Assembly: GCA_021770755.1 (NCBI GenBank)
Contig: JAETQI010000016.1
Span: 1-64,000, forward strand
Length of the DNA stretch: 64,000 nt
Reading direction: 5' to 3'
Source of the DNA: Lachnospiraceae bacterium
Lineage (GTDB): Bacteria > Bacillota > Clostridia > Lachnospirales > Lachnospiraceae
The notes below the pieces were generated by a model. That model had not been told where the DNA came from. It saw only the letters and a list, made by a program, of their open reading frames with translations, and ran no database searches. Positions 33,691 through 42,814 of the stretch are shown piece after piece. Within the stretch, counting starts at the first letter, position 1. Every line of letters starts with the position of its first letter. The position numbers and the translations under genes were made by a program.

Positions 33691-35070
33691 TCAATATCTG
33701 AGGGCCTCCCGGATATTTCGGTTTCTTCGCTCATTCAGCTTCTCATACAGCTCGATCTCTTCCTGCGAGAATCCCTCATACTGAATCTGTTCCAGATCGC
33801 AGAGCGCGAACATCACCTCCGACAGGATCGTCTCAGTCTCCTGTGACACGGTGTAATCCTTCGCCGTGATCCTGCTCTTATTTCCCTGCTGTTTCTGCCT
33901 TCTTCCATTACTTTGCTTTTCTTTGTTCTTATTCTTGTCCTGATCCGACGTGACGATCAGCTCTTTCGCCGCAAGCCTTTGAATCGCCGCCGATGTCTCC
34001 CTTCTGGATATATTTAAGATATCTCCCATTTCTTTCAAAGTACAGTTTCCATGCGGCTGGCTCAGATAGTACAGCACTTTGACATCGGCCATCGTCAGAT
34101 CATTTCTCAATGCCACGATCTCAAAAACCCTCTGCTGCAGCTTCCGCTCCCTGTAAAGGTCGAAAAATAATCCCGCCCCCTCCTGTGCCTCCGCACTCAC
34201 GCTGGTCCTCTCCTCGCCAAGCTTACAGCTATGGGGCACAATGCTTCCATCGTCGGCGGCATCAAACAGAAAGCGGTACACCTGCCCCTTCCTCTTCTCA
34301 TAGTCTTCATCATCAAAGACATCCTTGTAAAAATTATTGTAGTGTGTAAACACGGTGCGTTTCATCTGAATCGTCTTTTTCACACTGATCCCCTGTGAAA
34401 CCAGGGAACCCTTTGTCTTGACATAATAGTACACCGGAACCTTCATCGCATAGATCGTCCGCGCATGCCGCACATATTCCATGTTGAACATAAAGTCCTC
34501 GCACCAACTGACAGAACTGTCCATCCTGATCTGATAGCTCTCTATAATAGACCGTTTATAAAATTTATTCCACAGGACGCCATAATAAAAATCCGCAGGC
34601 CGCTGCATCATATTGACAGCATATTCTGTCCTGTCCATCACGCCGTCCTTATCAATATCACCCTTCTGCGCGACGCGCTCTCCGATCACCCTGTAGAAAT
34701 CCGCAATGACCATATCGCATTGATGCTCTGTGGCCGCGCGCACAAAGCCTGCCACGGCGTCCGGCGCCAGCCAGTCATCGCTGTCTGCAAACTGCAGATA
34801 TTCCCCTCTCGCCATGGCGATCCCCTGATTGCGCGTATCGGAAACACCTGTATTTTCTTTGTGCAGCACATGGACGCGCGGGTCCCTTTCCTCGTAGGCA
34901 TCACAGAGTGAACCGGATCGATCGGTACTGCCATCATTCATCAAGAGCAATTCAAAATCTTTGTATGACTGGTTCAAGATACTGCTGACGCAGCGGTCGA
35001 TCGTCTTCTCCGCATTATAAACCGGAACAATGATGCTCACCAATGGCGCTTTTTCAAAAACTCCCTGCAT
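33691..35070 (-). CDS. family 2 glycosyltransferase fused to MarR-like winged helix
   Basis: The 459-residue protein has a GT2 domain (about 1-230: VSIIVPVYNAEKTIDRCVSS, MNDGSTDRSGS, the DxD-like FADSDDW at 95-100, and SWCEDFMFNMEY). A linker follows, then a winged-helix segment (about 312-374: RNDLTMADVKVLYYLSQPHG, LKEMGDILNISRRETSAAIQ). The tail is very basic and Lys/Gln/Asn-rich, ending in a helical part. Glycosyltransferases do not normally carry DNA-binding domains; a fusion of a transferase gene and a MarR-like gene is the obvious origin. A partial copy of the winged-helix region lies at 53305-53563. The acceptor sugar is unknown. Confidence 0.85.
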   Translation of the reverse strand: MQGVFEKAPLVSIIVPVYNAEKTIDRCVSSILNQSYKDFELLLMNDGSTDRSGSLCDAYEERDPRVHVLHKENTGVSDTRNQGIAMARGEYLQFADSDDWLAPDAVAGFVRAATEHQCDMVIADFYRVIGERVAQKGDIDKDGVMDRTEYAVNMMQRPADFYYGVLWNKFYKRSIIESYQIRMDSSVSWCEDFMFNMEYVRHARTIYAMKVPVYYYVKTKGSLVSQGISVKKTIQMKRTVFTHYNNFYKDVFDDEDYEKRKGQVYRFLFDAADDGSIVPHSCKLGEERTSVSAEAQEGAGLFFDLYRERKLQQRVFEIVALRNDLTMADVKVLYYLSQPHGNCTLKEMGDILNISRRETSAAIQRLAAKELIVTSDQDKNKNKEKQSNGRRQKQQGNKSRITAKDYTVSQETETILSEVMFALCDLEQIQYEGFSQEEIELYEKLNERRNRNIREALRY

Positions 35071-35244
35071 ATGATCTCATCCACCTTCAATCTTGTCGTT
35101 CTGCCACCTTTCGGCATATCGTAAGTATGCATACAATTGTAACATCGGGCGGCTTTCCTGTCAAGACATTGCCATTCCTTCCATCTGCGACAGCCAGGAA
35201 TGGGAAACGGCCTCACTCAAACAGCTATTTTTCCAAAGTTCAGG

Positions 35245-36963
35245 TTAATTCCCCTTTATTTCCAAAATTTCCGACACAACCCTGCACCGCTTTCTATAAC
35301 ACGCGATGCCATATCGGTAGATGGTGCGCATGCCGTCCTCGACCAGCGTACTCTCATACGACCGCTCCCGAATCTGCTGCAGCGCCTCCTGGCACGCCGC
35401 ATCAAACGCTCCGTTCTCCGCGTATTTGATCTCGATAACGACGCCAATATCGCGCTGACGGATCTCGATGCTGATATCGCTGTAGCCCTCTCCCGACTCG
35501 GCATTCGACTTCACCAGCCACCCGTCCATATGTGCCAGCAGCCCCAGCAGGATCCCGTGATAAAAATTCTCCTTCATTGTTTTTCTGACACCCATGTCAC
35601 AAATGCTGATGGTATTCCAGAGATAATCGTTGAACCCCTTCTCGACTGCTGCGGCATCATTCGCCTCGAATGCCCTGCAGAAGCTTTCCAGCTTCTCGAT
35701 GTCCTTCACCGACTCCTCCTGAAAACACTCGCGGATCTGCTGTACGAAGATCCAACGGATCTCCCTGTTTGGAATGACGAGCTCTGTCATGTCCCCAGTC
35801 TGGAACCCGCGCTGTGTCAGATACCCTGTCGTGAACAGAATGCTCCAGAGGTTGTCGATATTCGAATCCAGATCCCTGTATGTCAGCTCCTGCCGTATCA
35901 TCTTATTCACGCTTCCGCCATCAATCAGAAGTTCGATCTCGTCGCGGGTCGTCGTGTTTGCCATGCTGACAAACCGCCGGATAATGTCATTGCTGCTTGT
36001 GTTTACCCAGTAATTCTGCGGAGTCACCTCTGGGTGCATTTTCAATGCGTGACAGTAGCTTACCACATCCCACGGACAATAAATGTCAAATGTACCAAAA
36101 TGATAACCGTCATACCACTCCTTTATGTCATTATACCTGTCCATAAAACCATAGTATTCCAGCATCTGTCTGACCTCTGCATCCGTGAAGCCAAAGTATT
36201 CATTGTACTGGACATCCTTTACCGTGTAAACATTAAAATTATTCAGTCCTGTGAAAATACTTTCTTTCGAAATTCTAAGGCACCCCGTCAACACGGCAAA
36301 ATACAGACTGTCATTGGTCTTGAACGCATTCCCGAACAGACTCTTGATCAGATCCACCATGTCATCGTAATACCCTGACTGGTAAGCCTTGTCGAGCGGT
36401 ACATCATACTCGTCGATCAACATGACAACCTCCTGACCGTAGTGCTTTTTCAATAGCTGTGACAGCGTCAGCAGGCTGTCCTTTAAGATCTCGTCCCCCA
36501 TCGTAAAGATGCCCATTTCATTCACATTGATAAGCGCCCTGTACTGCTGATGTTCCATTTCAGACAGTTTGTCACTCTGCATCAGGAACTGAAACCGCTG
36601 TGCCTCTCTACCCACAATTCGCCGCAGCATACTCTTTGCCTCATCAAATGTCCTGCCGGTTGCCCCCTTTAACGTAACAGAGATCACCGGAAACTTTCCC
36701 ATATATTTTTCACAGAGCTGTTTATCTTTAGAAATCTCGAGTCCGTCAAACAGGGTACTCTCACTGCCCGTCTCAAAAAAATATTTCAGCATGCTCATAT
36801 TCAGGGTTTTTCCGAAACGCCTTGGACGCGTAAAGAGATTGACCTTTCCCCAGTTTTCCAGAAGCTCTCTGATCAATCCTGTCTTATCTACATAGTAAAA
36901 CTGCTGTCTGCGTATTTCCTTAAAACTTTCGATCCCCATTGGCAGCCTTACCTTCATTTCCAT
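35245..36963 (-). CDS. AAA-ATPase-like protein with PD-(D/E)XK nuclease domain
   Basis: The 572-residue protein has the AAA-ATPase-like domain (start GIESFKEIRRQQFYYVDKTG, Walker A PRRFGKTLN at about 47-55, Walker B VVMLIDEYDVPL). The C-terminal PDDEXK_9 domain (about 450-570) has GYSDISIEIRQRDIGVVIEIKY. This family is highly expanded in gut Firmicutes and Bacteroidetes. Its role is not settled; defence or DNA exchange is proposed. AAGGAGAG lies in front of the start. A short scrap of the same family lies near 27780. Confidence 0.88.
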   Translation of the reverse strand: MEMKVRLPMGIESFKEIRRQQFYYVDKTGLIRELLENWGKVNLFTRPRRFGKTLNMSMLKYFFETGSESTLFDGLEISKDKQLCEKYMGKFPVISVTLKGATGRTFDEAKSMLRRIVGREAQRFQFLMQSDKLSEMEHQQYRALINVNEMGIFTMGDEILKDSLLTLSQLLKKHYGQEVVMLIDEYDVPLDKAYQSGYYDDMVDLIKSLFGNAFKTNDSLYFAVLTGCLRISKESIFTGLNNFNVYTVKDVQYNEYFGFTDAEVRQMLEYYGFMDRYNDIKEWYDGYHFGTFDIYCPWDVVSYCHALKMHPEVTPQNYWVNTSSNDIIRRFVSMANTTTRDEIELLIDGGSVNKMIRQELTYRDLDSNIDNLWSILFTTGYLTQRGFQTGDMTELVIPNREIRWIFVQQIRECFQEESVKDIEKLESFCRAFEANDAAAVEKGFNDYLWNTISICDMGVRKTMKENFYHGILLGLLAHMDGWLVKSNAESGEGYSDISIEIRQRDIGVVIEIKYAENGAFDAACQEALQQIRERSYESTLVEDGMRTIYRYGIACYRKRCRVVSEILEIKGN

Positions 36964-37253
36964 TCAGTCTCTCTCCTTCCACAATTGTCCGTATCCATCT
37001 ATAAGCATTGTAACCTTTTTTAATCAAGTCTGTAAAGCGAAACCAATAAAAATCAGATCAAAATTACCAGACATGCCAACATATCAATGAACAGGCGATT
37101 CTCTGCCGCCGGGTAAAGAATAAAGCGGTCTCCATGTCCCCGCACTGGATCAAAGGAAAGAATACATTTCAACATCATAAGGACTTAATAGTCCTTTGCA
37201 GATGAACAATCAGGCAAGTCAAGGTGCCAGTTACTTAATATTCGTTGTACTGA

Positions 37254-40097
37254 TTATACCCGCTGCAAATATTCCCCCAGCCTTTCCATCTGCCAGTCTG
37301 CCACTGCCGGAGGGAATAGCGCCGCGGTTTCTTTCAACGTGTTATTCATGTACTGCACTGGAATGTCCAGTGCAAGCTCCTTTTCCATAAATTCTGCGAT
37401 CTGTCTGTTTCCAAAAAGTTCACGGACAGTGCTTCCGTCCAGGCTGTACTTTTTTCCCAGCGGTTCTGTCAGTTCATAGCAAACTTTGTAGGTTCCGGTA
37501 GATAAGAGACAGCTTCCGTCCTGAATATTTGAAAACATGGAATTTGTCCTGTCATCCATCACCGACGCCGGTGCCAGGGGCAGCCACAATTTGGCACTGC
37601 CGCCGAATGGTACCTCCACTTCCAGCTCCACGTGCGCAGGATCCGTCAGATGCCATGCACATCTGTAAAGGCCACAGGGAGAATCATAAGATGCACTTAC
37701 ACAACGCAGTTCCCAGTTCAGAACTGGCTCAAACACGACCCTGCGCAGTCCCGGCGCCTCATCTGTCGTATTGATGCCTGCTGTGTGGCGGAACATCCAC
37801 TCCAGTATGGAACCATAAGCGTAGTGGTTCATGCTGTTCATGCCAATGCCGGAGATCGTGCCGTCCCCGAGCAGGCTGTTCCACCGCTCCCAGACTGTGG
37901 TTGCCCCCAGCTTTACCTCGGAGAGCCAGCCCGGATATTCCTCGTTCAGCAGCAGCCCGTATGCGATATCGTCCATGCCGTTCTCGGTCAGGATATTGCA
38001 CATCAGCGGTGTCCCCACAAAGCCGGTTTTCAGTTTTCCGTCATTTTCGTCAAACAGCTTCCGTAGCTGCGCCTTTGTCAGCTCCTCATTGTCTGACAGA
38101 TGATATTTTAATGTCAGCAGCAGGGCGGTCTGTGTCTTGATGCAGCAGCGTCCTGTCACACTGTAGTATTCTTTTTTTACAATGTCAAACTGCTCCTCAG
38201 ATAATTTCCAGTACTCCGCACTCTCTGCTTCCTTTCCGAGGACTGCCGCCGCCTTTGCCACCAGCGAGGCGCTGACTGCATAATACAGGTTTGCAATAAA
38301 CTCCTCGTCCGTTCCGCCCATGACCTGCTCCGCGCCCTGCACGGGATTGTCCAGCGCCAGCCAGTCCCCGTAATGGAACACATAGCGCCATCCGTGATTG
38401 TCCCCGTCAACACGGCGTACATAATCCACCCAGCTTTTCATACTGTCAAACTGATCCTCGAGAATACTCTTGTCCCCATAAAACAGATACAGGTTCCACG
38501 GAATGATACATGCGGCATCACCCCACACGCAGGCGGTGCTCTCCACACCCGCGGACGGAACCACATCGGGCACCTTGCCATCGCGGACGGACTGTTCCTT
38601 TGCCATGTCATACAGATATTTCGCATAAAATGCATAGGTATCCTCGAGATACGTCGCGGTAGGGGAAAATACCTGTGCATCGCCCGTCCATCCCATGCGC
38701 TCGTCCCGCTGCGGACAGTCTGTCGGCACGTCAATAAAATTGCTCTTTAATCCCCACTGCACGTTCTGGATCAGGCGGTTCACCAGCTTATGGCCTGTCT
38801 CGATCCTTCCGACAGGCTGGATATCACTGTAGAGCGCAAGCCCCTTAAAATCCTCCTTTTTCAGAGCTGACACGCCCTCGACCTTCGCATAGCGGTATCC
38901 ATAATAAGTAAAATGCGGAACCAGCAGATGCTCCTCCCCGTCCGAGATATAGACATACTCCGACTTCGCGCTCCGCAGGTTTTCATTATAGAAATTGCCC
39001 TGCTGCAGAATCTCGCCTGTCTGCACCCGGATCCGGGTTCCTCTCGGCTCATGCACGCGCAGGGAGAACAGTCCGGCAAATTCCTGCCCCAAGTCAAATA
39101 CCATCTCCCCCGCCGGCGTGCGGATCAGCTCCGCCGCATCAAAGGTCTCATGGATCGTGACCGGAAGGCTCATGCGCTCTGTCAATTCCCCTTTGGGCGC
39201 CTCTGTAAGACGCGCAGTCTCTATGGGCATTTCGGGCAGCGTATCGTCCTGCACCTCGCCGTCGTACAGATTAGAAAACAGAATATTACTCCTTCTTACA
39301 TTCCAGCTTTCATCTGTTCCAATGGTCTCTGCCGTTCCGTCTGTATACTGTATTTGCAATTCCGCGATTAATTTCCATTCACTGCCATAAAAACCGCCCT
39401 CGCCCGCCTTTGTCGTAAATCCAAACCGTTCCTTGTACCAGCCATTGCCGAGCAGGATAGACAACTTGCCGGCCAGCCAAGACGCTCTTGACTGCGGAGA
39501 CTGTCCTGAATGCGAAGACAGTTCTGACTGTCCCAGGCTGCGCAACTGCTCTGTCACATCATAGGTCTGGTACTGCACCCATTCGTTGTAATCATTGCTG
39601 TATGGCGTCAGATATTCATTGCCAATGCGCTTCCCATTAAAATATGCCTCATACAGCCCGAGTCCGCAGATGTATAATCTCGCCCGCCTTACTTCTTTGA
39701 CTGCGGTGACCTCTTTCTCAAAATAAGGGTGGCGTTTTTCCGTGCTGTCACAGGTGATCCACTTTCCAACCCACGGCTGCTGTCCCTTACCGGTCTCAAA
39801 CCACTGGACTTCGCTGACAGCTTCTTCGTCCGCGTCACTCTGCACAGAGACAGTCCAGTAGTATCTCGTAACTGGGGCAAGCACGAACTTCACCTGATAC
39901 CCCAGGCTGTCCGCCCCCGCATCCCACCCGGTGTCTGTCAGAAGATCTGTCATGGCCTGGTTTGAGGCAATGCGGATCCTCGCCTGCGTCTGCCGCTTTC
40001 CGGCGGCCTCCTTTACTTTCCACGAAAACACGGTTCTCGTCATCCGAAATCCAAGGGGATTGGTCAGGTGGTTTACTTTCATATCATAAATCTTCAT
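37254..40097 (-). CDS. alpha-L-rhamnosidase, GH78
   Basis: The 947-residue protein has the GH78 layout: N-terminal beta-sandwich carbohydrate-binding regions (about 1-350), a central (alpha/alpha)6 barrel (about 420-800) and a C-terminal beta domain. The barrel carries DCPQRDERMGWTGDAQ, which holds the catalytic acid region, and GATTVWERWNSLLGDG near its end. It removes terminal L-rhamnose from plant glycosides such as flavonoid rutinosides or pectic side chains. No signal peptide is present, so it acts in the cytoplasm. The start is ATG 40097 with AAAGGAG 13 bases upstream; the longer frame to 40175 is unlikely. A 7-bp palindrome AAGGACT/AGTCCTT at 37179-37196 follows the gene. Confidence 0.93.
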   Translation of the reverse strand: MKIYDMKVNHLTNPLGFRMTRTVFSWKVKEAAGKRQTQARIRIASNQAMTDLLTDTGWDAGADSLGYQVKFVLAPVTRYYWTVSVQSDADEEAVSEVQWFETGKGQQPWVGKWITCDSTEKRHPYFEKEVTAVKEVRRARLYICGLGLYEAYFNGKRIGNEYLTPYSNDYNEWVQYQTYDVTEQLRSLGQSELSSHSGQSPQSRASWLAGKLSILLGNGWYKERFGFTTKAGEGGFYGSEWKLIAELQIQYTDGTAETIGTDESWNVRRSNILFSNLYDGEVQDDTLPEMPIETARLTEAPKGELTERMSLPVTIHETFDAAELIRTPAGEMVFDLGQEFAGLFSLRVHEPRGTRIRVQTGEILQQGNFYNENLRSAKSEYVYISDGEEHLLVPHFTYYGYRYAKVEGVSALKKEDFKGLALYSDIQPVGRIETGHKLVNRLIQNVQWGLKSNFIDVPTDCPQRDERMGWTGDAQVFSPTATYLEDTYAFYAKYLYDMAKEQSVRDGKVPDVVPSAGVESTACVWGDAACIIPWNLYLFYGDKSILEDQFDSMKSWVDYVRRVDGDNHGWRYVFHYGDWLALDNPVQGAEQVMGGTDEEFIANLYYAVSASLVAKAAAVLGKEAESAEYWKLSEEQFDIVKKEYYSVTGRCCIKTQTALLLTLKYHLSDNEELTKAQLRKLFDENDGKLKTGFVGTPLMCNILTENGMDDIAYGLLLNEEYPGWLSEVKLGATTVWERWNSLLGDGTISGIGMNSMNHYAYGSILEWMFRHTAGINTTDEAPGLRRVVFEPVLNWELRCVSASYDSPCGLYRCAWHLTDPAHVELEVEVPFGGSAKLWLPLAPASVMDDRTNSMFSNIQDGSCLLSTGTYKVCYELTEPLGKKYSLDGSTVRELFGNRQIAEFMEKELALDIPVQYMNNTLKETAALFPPAVADWQMERLGEYLQRV

Positions 40098-40169
40098 ATC
40101 AACACTGCAGCTCCTTTTTGTTTTTCTTTCATTATATCTGAAAAAATGATTGATCTCTACATATATTAT

Positions 40170-40322
40170 ACTCACGACAGATGAAATCTGCCGTGAGTAT
40201 TGCGCCAGCCGCAGCCACGAAGTGGCATATTTCCTTATGCGGCTGTGTGCATAGCTTTATACTGGCGGTCAGTCTTTTCGACCGCCAGTATATACTCACG
40301 GCGAATCAAATCCGCCGTGAGT
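40170..40322. repeat. cluster of four intergenic hairpins (REP-like)
   Basis: Four hairpins lie in tandem between the GH3 and GH78 genes: 40170-40198 (ACTCACGACAGAT/ATCTGCCGTGAGT), 40206-40245 (CAGCCGCA/TGCGGCTG with an inner GCCAC/GTGGC), 40258-40292 (TATACTGGCGGTC/GACCGCCAGTATA) and 40294-40322 (ACTCACGGCG/CGCCGTGAGT). The outer two have almost the same sequence. They may act as an attenuator or processing site within the operon, or be mobile palindromic units. Confidence 0.75.
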
Positions 40323-40327
40323 ATTGC

Positions 40328-42772
40328 TCATATTTCACGGTCCGCCGTTTTACCGCCGGCAGATATCACTTCCACCCGTGCATAAAAACGTCTGTCCTTC
40401 CCCTTCACATAAGCGCTCCTCGTCACGGTATACGAATCCGCAAGACGGATATCTTCCGAGGAAGCGCCGATCTGCACCTGAAATTCGCCCTTCTCGATCA
40501 GCCAGCGCATGTCCTCATCCAGAAATGCCGTCTGACTGGGTGACAGCACAAAACGGACTTCCTTCTCCTCCCCGGGATTCAGTGTCACACGGGCAAAGCC
40601 CTGAAGCTCCCTCACTGGGCGCGTCATCGAGGCATGCATATCTTTCAAATATAACTGCACGATTTCCGTGCCTGCCACAGTGCCTGTATTTTTTATCTTC
40701 ATGGAAATATTCAGATCCTCAAACGGCCCGACTTCTTTCTCATCCAGTTTCAGATCCGCATACGCAAATGTCGTATAACTCAGACCATACCCAAAGCAGT
40801 AGCGCGGCGTGTGCGGCATATCTACATAGTCACTGAAACCAATGCTCGCCCCCTGATGCCAGGCTGATCCGTTCGGGTGATTGTAATAAACCGGTATCTG
40901 TCCGGCGCTGCGCGCCACCGTCAATGGCAGCTTTCCGGACGGGTTGTATCGTCCTGTCAGGACATTGGCCACCGCCCCGGCCGCATATCTGGCGGGTGTC
41001 CACGCCTCAACAAGCGCGTCCAGCAGCGTATCCGCCGTATCGCTGGAAACAGGACGGCCGTCAAAATGCACGCCGATCAAGGGCTTTCCAAGCCTGGACA
41101 CTTCCCGGATAAAAGCATCCTGACAGGGCGGCAGGTTGATATCCGTGCCGTCCACCCCCTCAGCCATAGTGGCAATGGAACCAGAACCATTCTTGCCTCC
41201 CAGTGTGAGGATCACAATATCCGCCTGCGCCGCTATTTCCAACGCCTCGGCAAAACCGCTCTCGTCCGCACCGGCCTTTGGATAACCCGCAGCATATAAA
41301 ATCCGCGCATCGGGAATTGCTGTCTTTAACGCCTGCACCAGATTCCGGCAGTCCGGCTCCAGCTCGCGCAGGACCGCATGAAACTGCTCCGTCTCGTCCA
41401 CCTGCACATTTGTGCCGGGAACACGCTCCATGACAATGTCCGCCGTATCACCGCCCGCGCCGATGCCCGCCATAGAATTGGCTGCAGCGTGAACGGCCTC
41501 CACCATCGACAGATGTGTGTATCCGCCAAAATAATAGCGCGCATTGGCCGCATGCGGGCCGATAACCGCAATGGTTTTTTCACTGCCGCGGAGCGGCAGG
41601 ACACCATTATTTTTCAGAAGAATCAGACTCTCCTGTGCCGCCTGCATGGACACAGCATCGTCCCCGGCATGATGCAGCTCCCTGTCCAGCTCCGCCCCTG
41701 TCAGCGCATAAGGATTCTCAAACAGCCCCATGCGGAACTTGGCTTCGAGAACGCGCAGCACCGCCTGATCGAGAATGGCAGTGTCCGCCTCGCCCTTTGC
41801 AAAGAGTCCTTTCAGTTCCTCATGGTAGCAGACTGGGATTGGCAGTTCCACATCCATTCCCGCTTTCATACAGCGCAGTCCTGCCTCCTGCCTGCTCTCG
41901 GCCGCGCACTGTACCGTACAGACATTCTCCACAGCACTGTAATCGGAAACGACCACTCCCTCAAATCCCATTTCCTGCCGGAGCAGACCTGTCAGATATT
42001 TTTTTGAAGCGTGTACTGGCGTCCCGTCAATCGAGCAGTAACAGGACATCACGCCACGCAGTTTGGACTCACTGATTGCAGCCTGAAACGGCTTCCCATA
42101 AACCTCATACAGCAGCCTGTCCCCAGCATCCACATTTGCGCCGTGAATCCCGCCCTGGGAATTGTGAAATCCCAGAAAATGTTTCGCGACAGACTCCGGC
42201 CGGCGCCCTGCAGTACCTGTCTCCTGAATCCCCCTGGCAAAAGCGCTTCCCATAGCGGCTGCCAGTGTCGGATCTTCACCGTAAGGCTCCGACTGCCGCC
42301 CCATACGCGAATCCCGGGAGATATCCAGCACCGGAGCCAGAATATGCGTGATGCCAAATGCCGCCTCCTGTCTGGAGACGATCTCACCAATCCTTTGCTC
42401 CAGCTCCGGGTGAAAAGTCGATCCCCTGTTCACGCCGGATGGAAATGGCGTGGCATCCCTGATAAACGCCCCGCACAGACCTTCCATATGAAAAATCGCC
42501 GGAATGTGATGCGGGCTGTTCTCCATCACCATCTTCTGGATATTTCTTTGAAATTCAGCCGCCTCCCCGGCGGTCTTTAAGTTCCGAAACTCCAGTGTGG
42601 ATATCTCACCCATGCCGTACTGACAGTATGCCGCGGCTTCCTTCTCCCTGCCGACCGGAATCAGCACACAGTTTACCTGCGCCATTTTTTCTTCCAGACT
42701 TAATTTTGCCAGCAAATCTTCTGCCCGTTCCCGCGGTGTCAGCGACAAATCCATATATTTTTCTTTTTCCAT
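40328..42772 (-). CDS. GH3 beta-glycosidase (beta-glucosidase/xylosidase-like)
   Basis: The 814-residue protein has the three-domain GH3 build: TIM-barrel (about 1-320) with nucleophile Asp in FEGVVVSDYSAVENV, alpha/beta sandwich (about 370-600) and C-terminal fibronectin III-like domain (ending DEDMRWLIEKGEFQVQIGAS). It hydrolyses beta-linked glucose or xylose. Lacking a signal peptide it should act inside the cell on what the GPH symporter brings in. The start is ATG 42772 with GGAGG seven bases upstream. It lies in the operon symporter-esterase-GH3-GH78. Confidence 0.92.
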   Translation of the reverse strand: MEKEKYMDLSLTPRERAEDLLAKLSLEEKMAQVNCVLIPVGREKEAAAYCQYGMGEISTLEFRNLKTAGEAAEFQRNIQKMVMENSPHHIPAIFHMEGLCGAFIRDATPFPSGVNRGSTFHPELEQRIGEIVSRQEAAFGITHILAPVLDISRDSRMGRQSEPYGEDPTLAAAMGSAFARGIQETGTAGRRPESVAKHFLGFHNSQGGIHGANVDAGDRLLYEVYGKPFQAAISESKLRGVMSCYCSIDGTPVHASKKYLTGLLRQEMGFEGVVVSDYSAVENVCTVQCAAESRQEAGLRCMKAGMDVELPIPVCYHEELKGLFAKGEADTAILDQAVLRVLEAKFRMGLFENPYALTGAELDRELHHAGDDAVSMQAAQESLILLKNNGVLPLRGSEKTIAVIGPHAANARYYFGGYTHLSMVEAVHAAANSMAGIGAGGDTADIVMERVPGTNVQVDETEQFHAVLRELEPDCRNLVQALKTAIPDARILYAAGYPKAGADESGFAEALEIAAQADIVILTLGGKNGSGSIATMAEGVDGTDINLPPCQDAFIREVSRLGKPLIGVHFDGRPVSSDTADTLLDALVEAWTPARYAAGAVANVLTGRYNPSGKLPLTVARSAGQIPVYYNHPNGSAWHQGASIGFSDYVDMPHTPRYCFGYGLSYTTFAYADLKLDEKEVGPFEDLNISMKIKNTGTVAGTEIVQLYLKDMHASMTRPVRELQGFARVTLNPGEEKEVRFVLSPSQTAFLDEDMRWLIEKGEFQVQIGASSEDIRLADSYTVTRSAYVKGKDRRFYARVEVISAGGKTADREI

Positions 42773-42814
42773 AGTGATGCCTCCCTCGACAGCCAACGGC
42801 GGCTGGCGCGATAT

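Noticed and set aside
35200-36378. 392-codon plus-strand ORF
   Set aside because: It lies opposite the AAA-ATPase/PD-(D/E)XK gene, has no family signature and no ribosome site; a shadow of the GC codon pattern.
41378-42580. Several plus-strand ORFs opposite the GH3 gene
   Set aside because: Shadow frames; the GH3 gene has full motifs on the minus strand.
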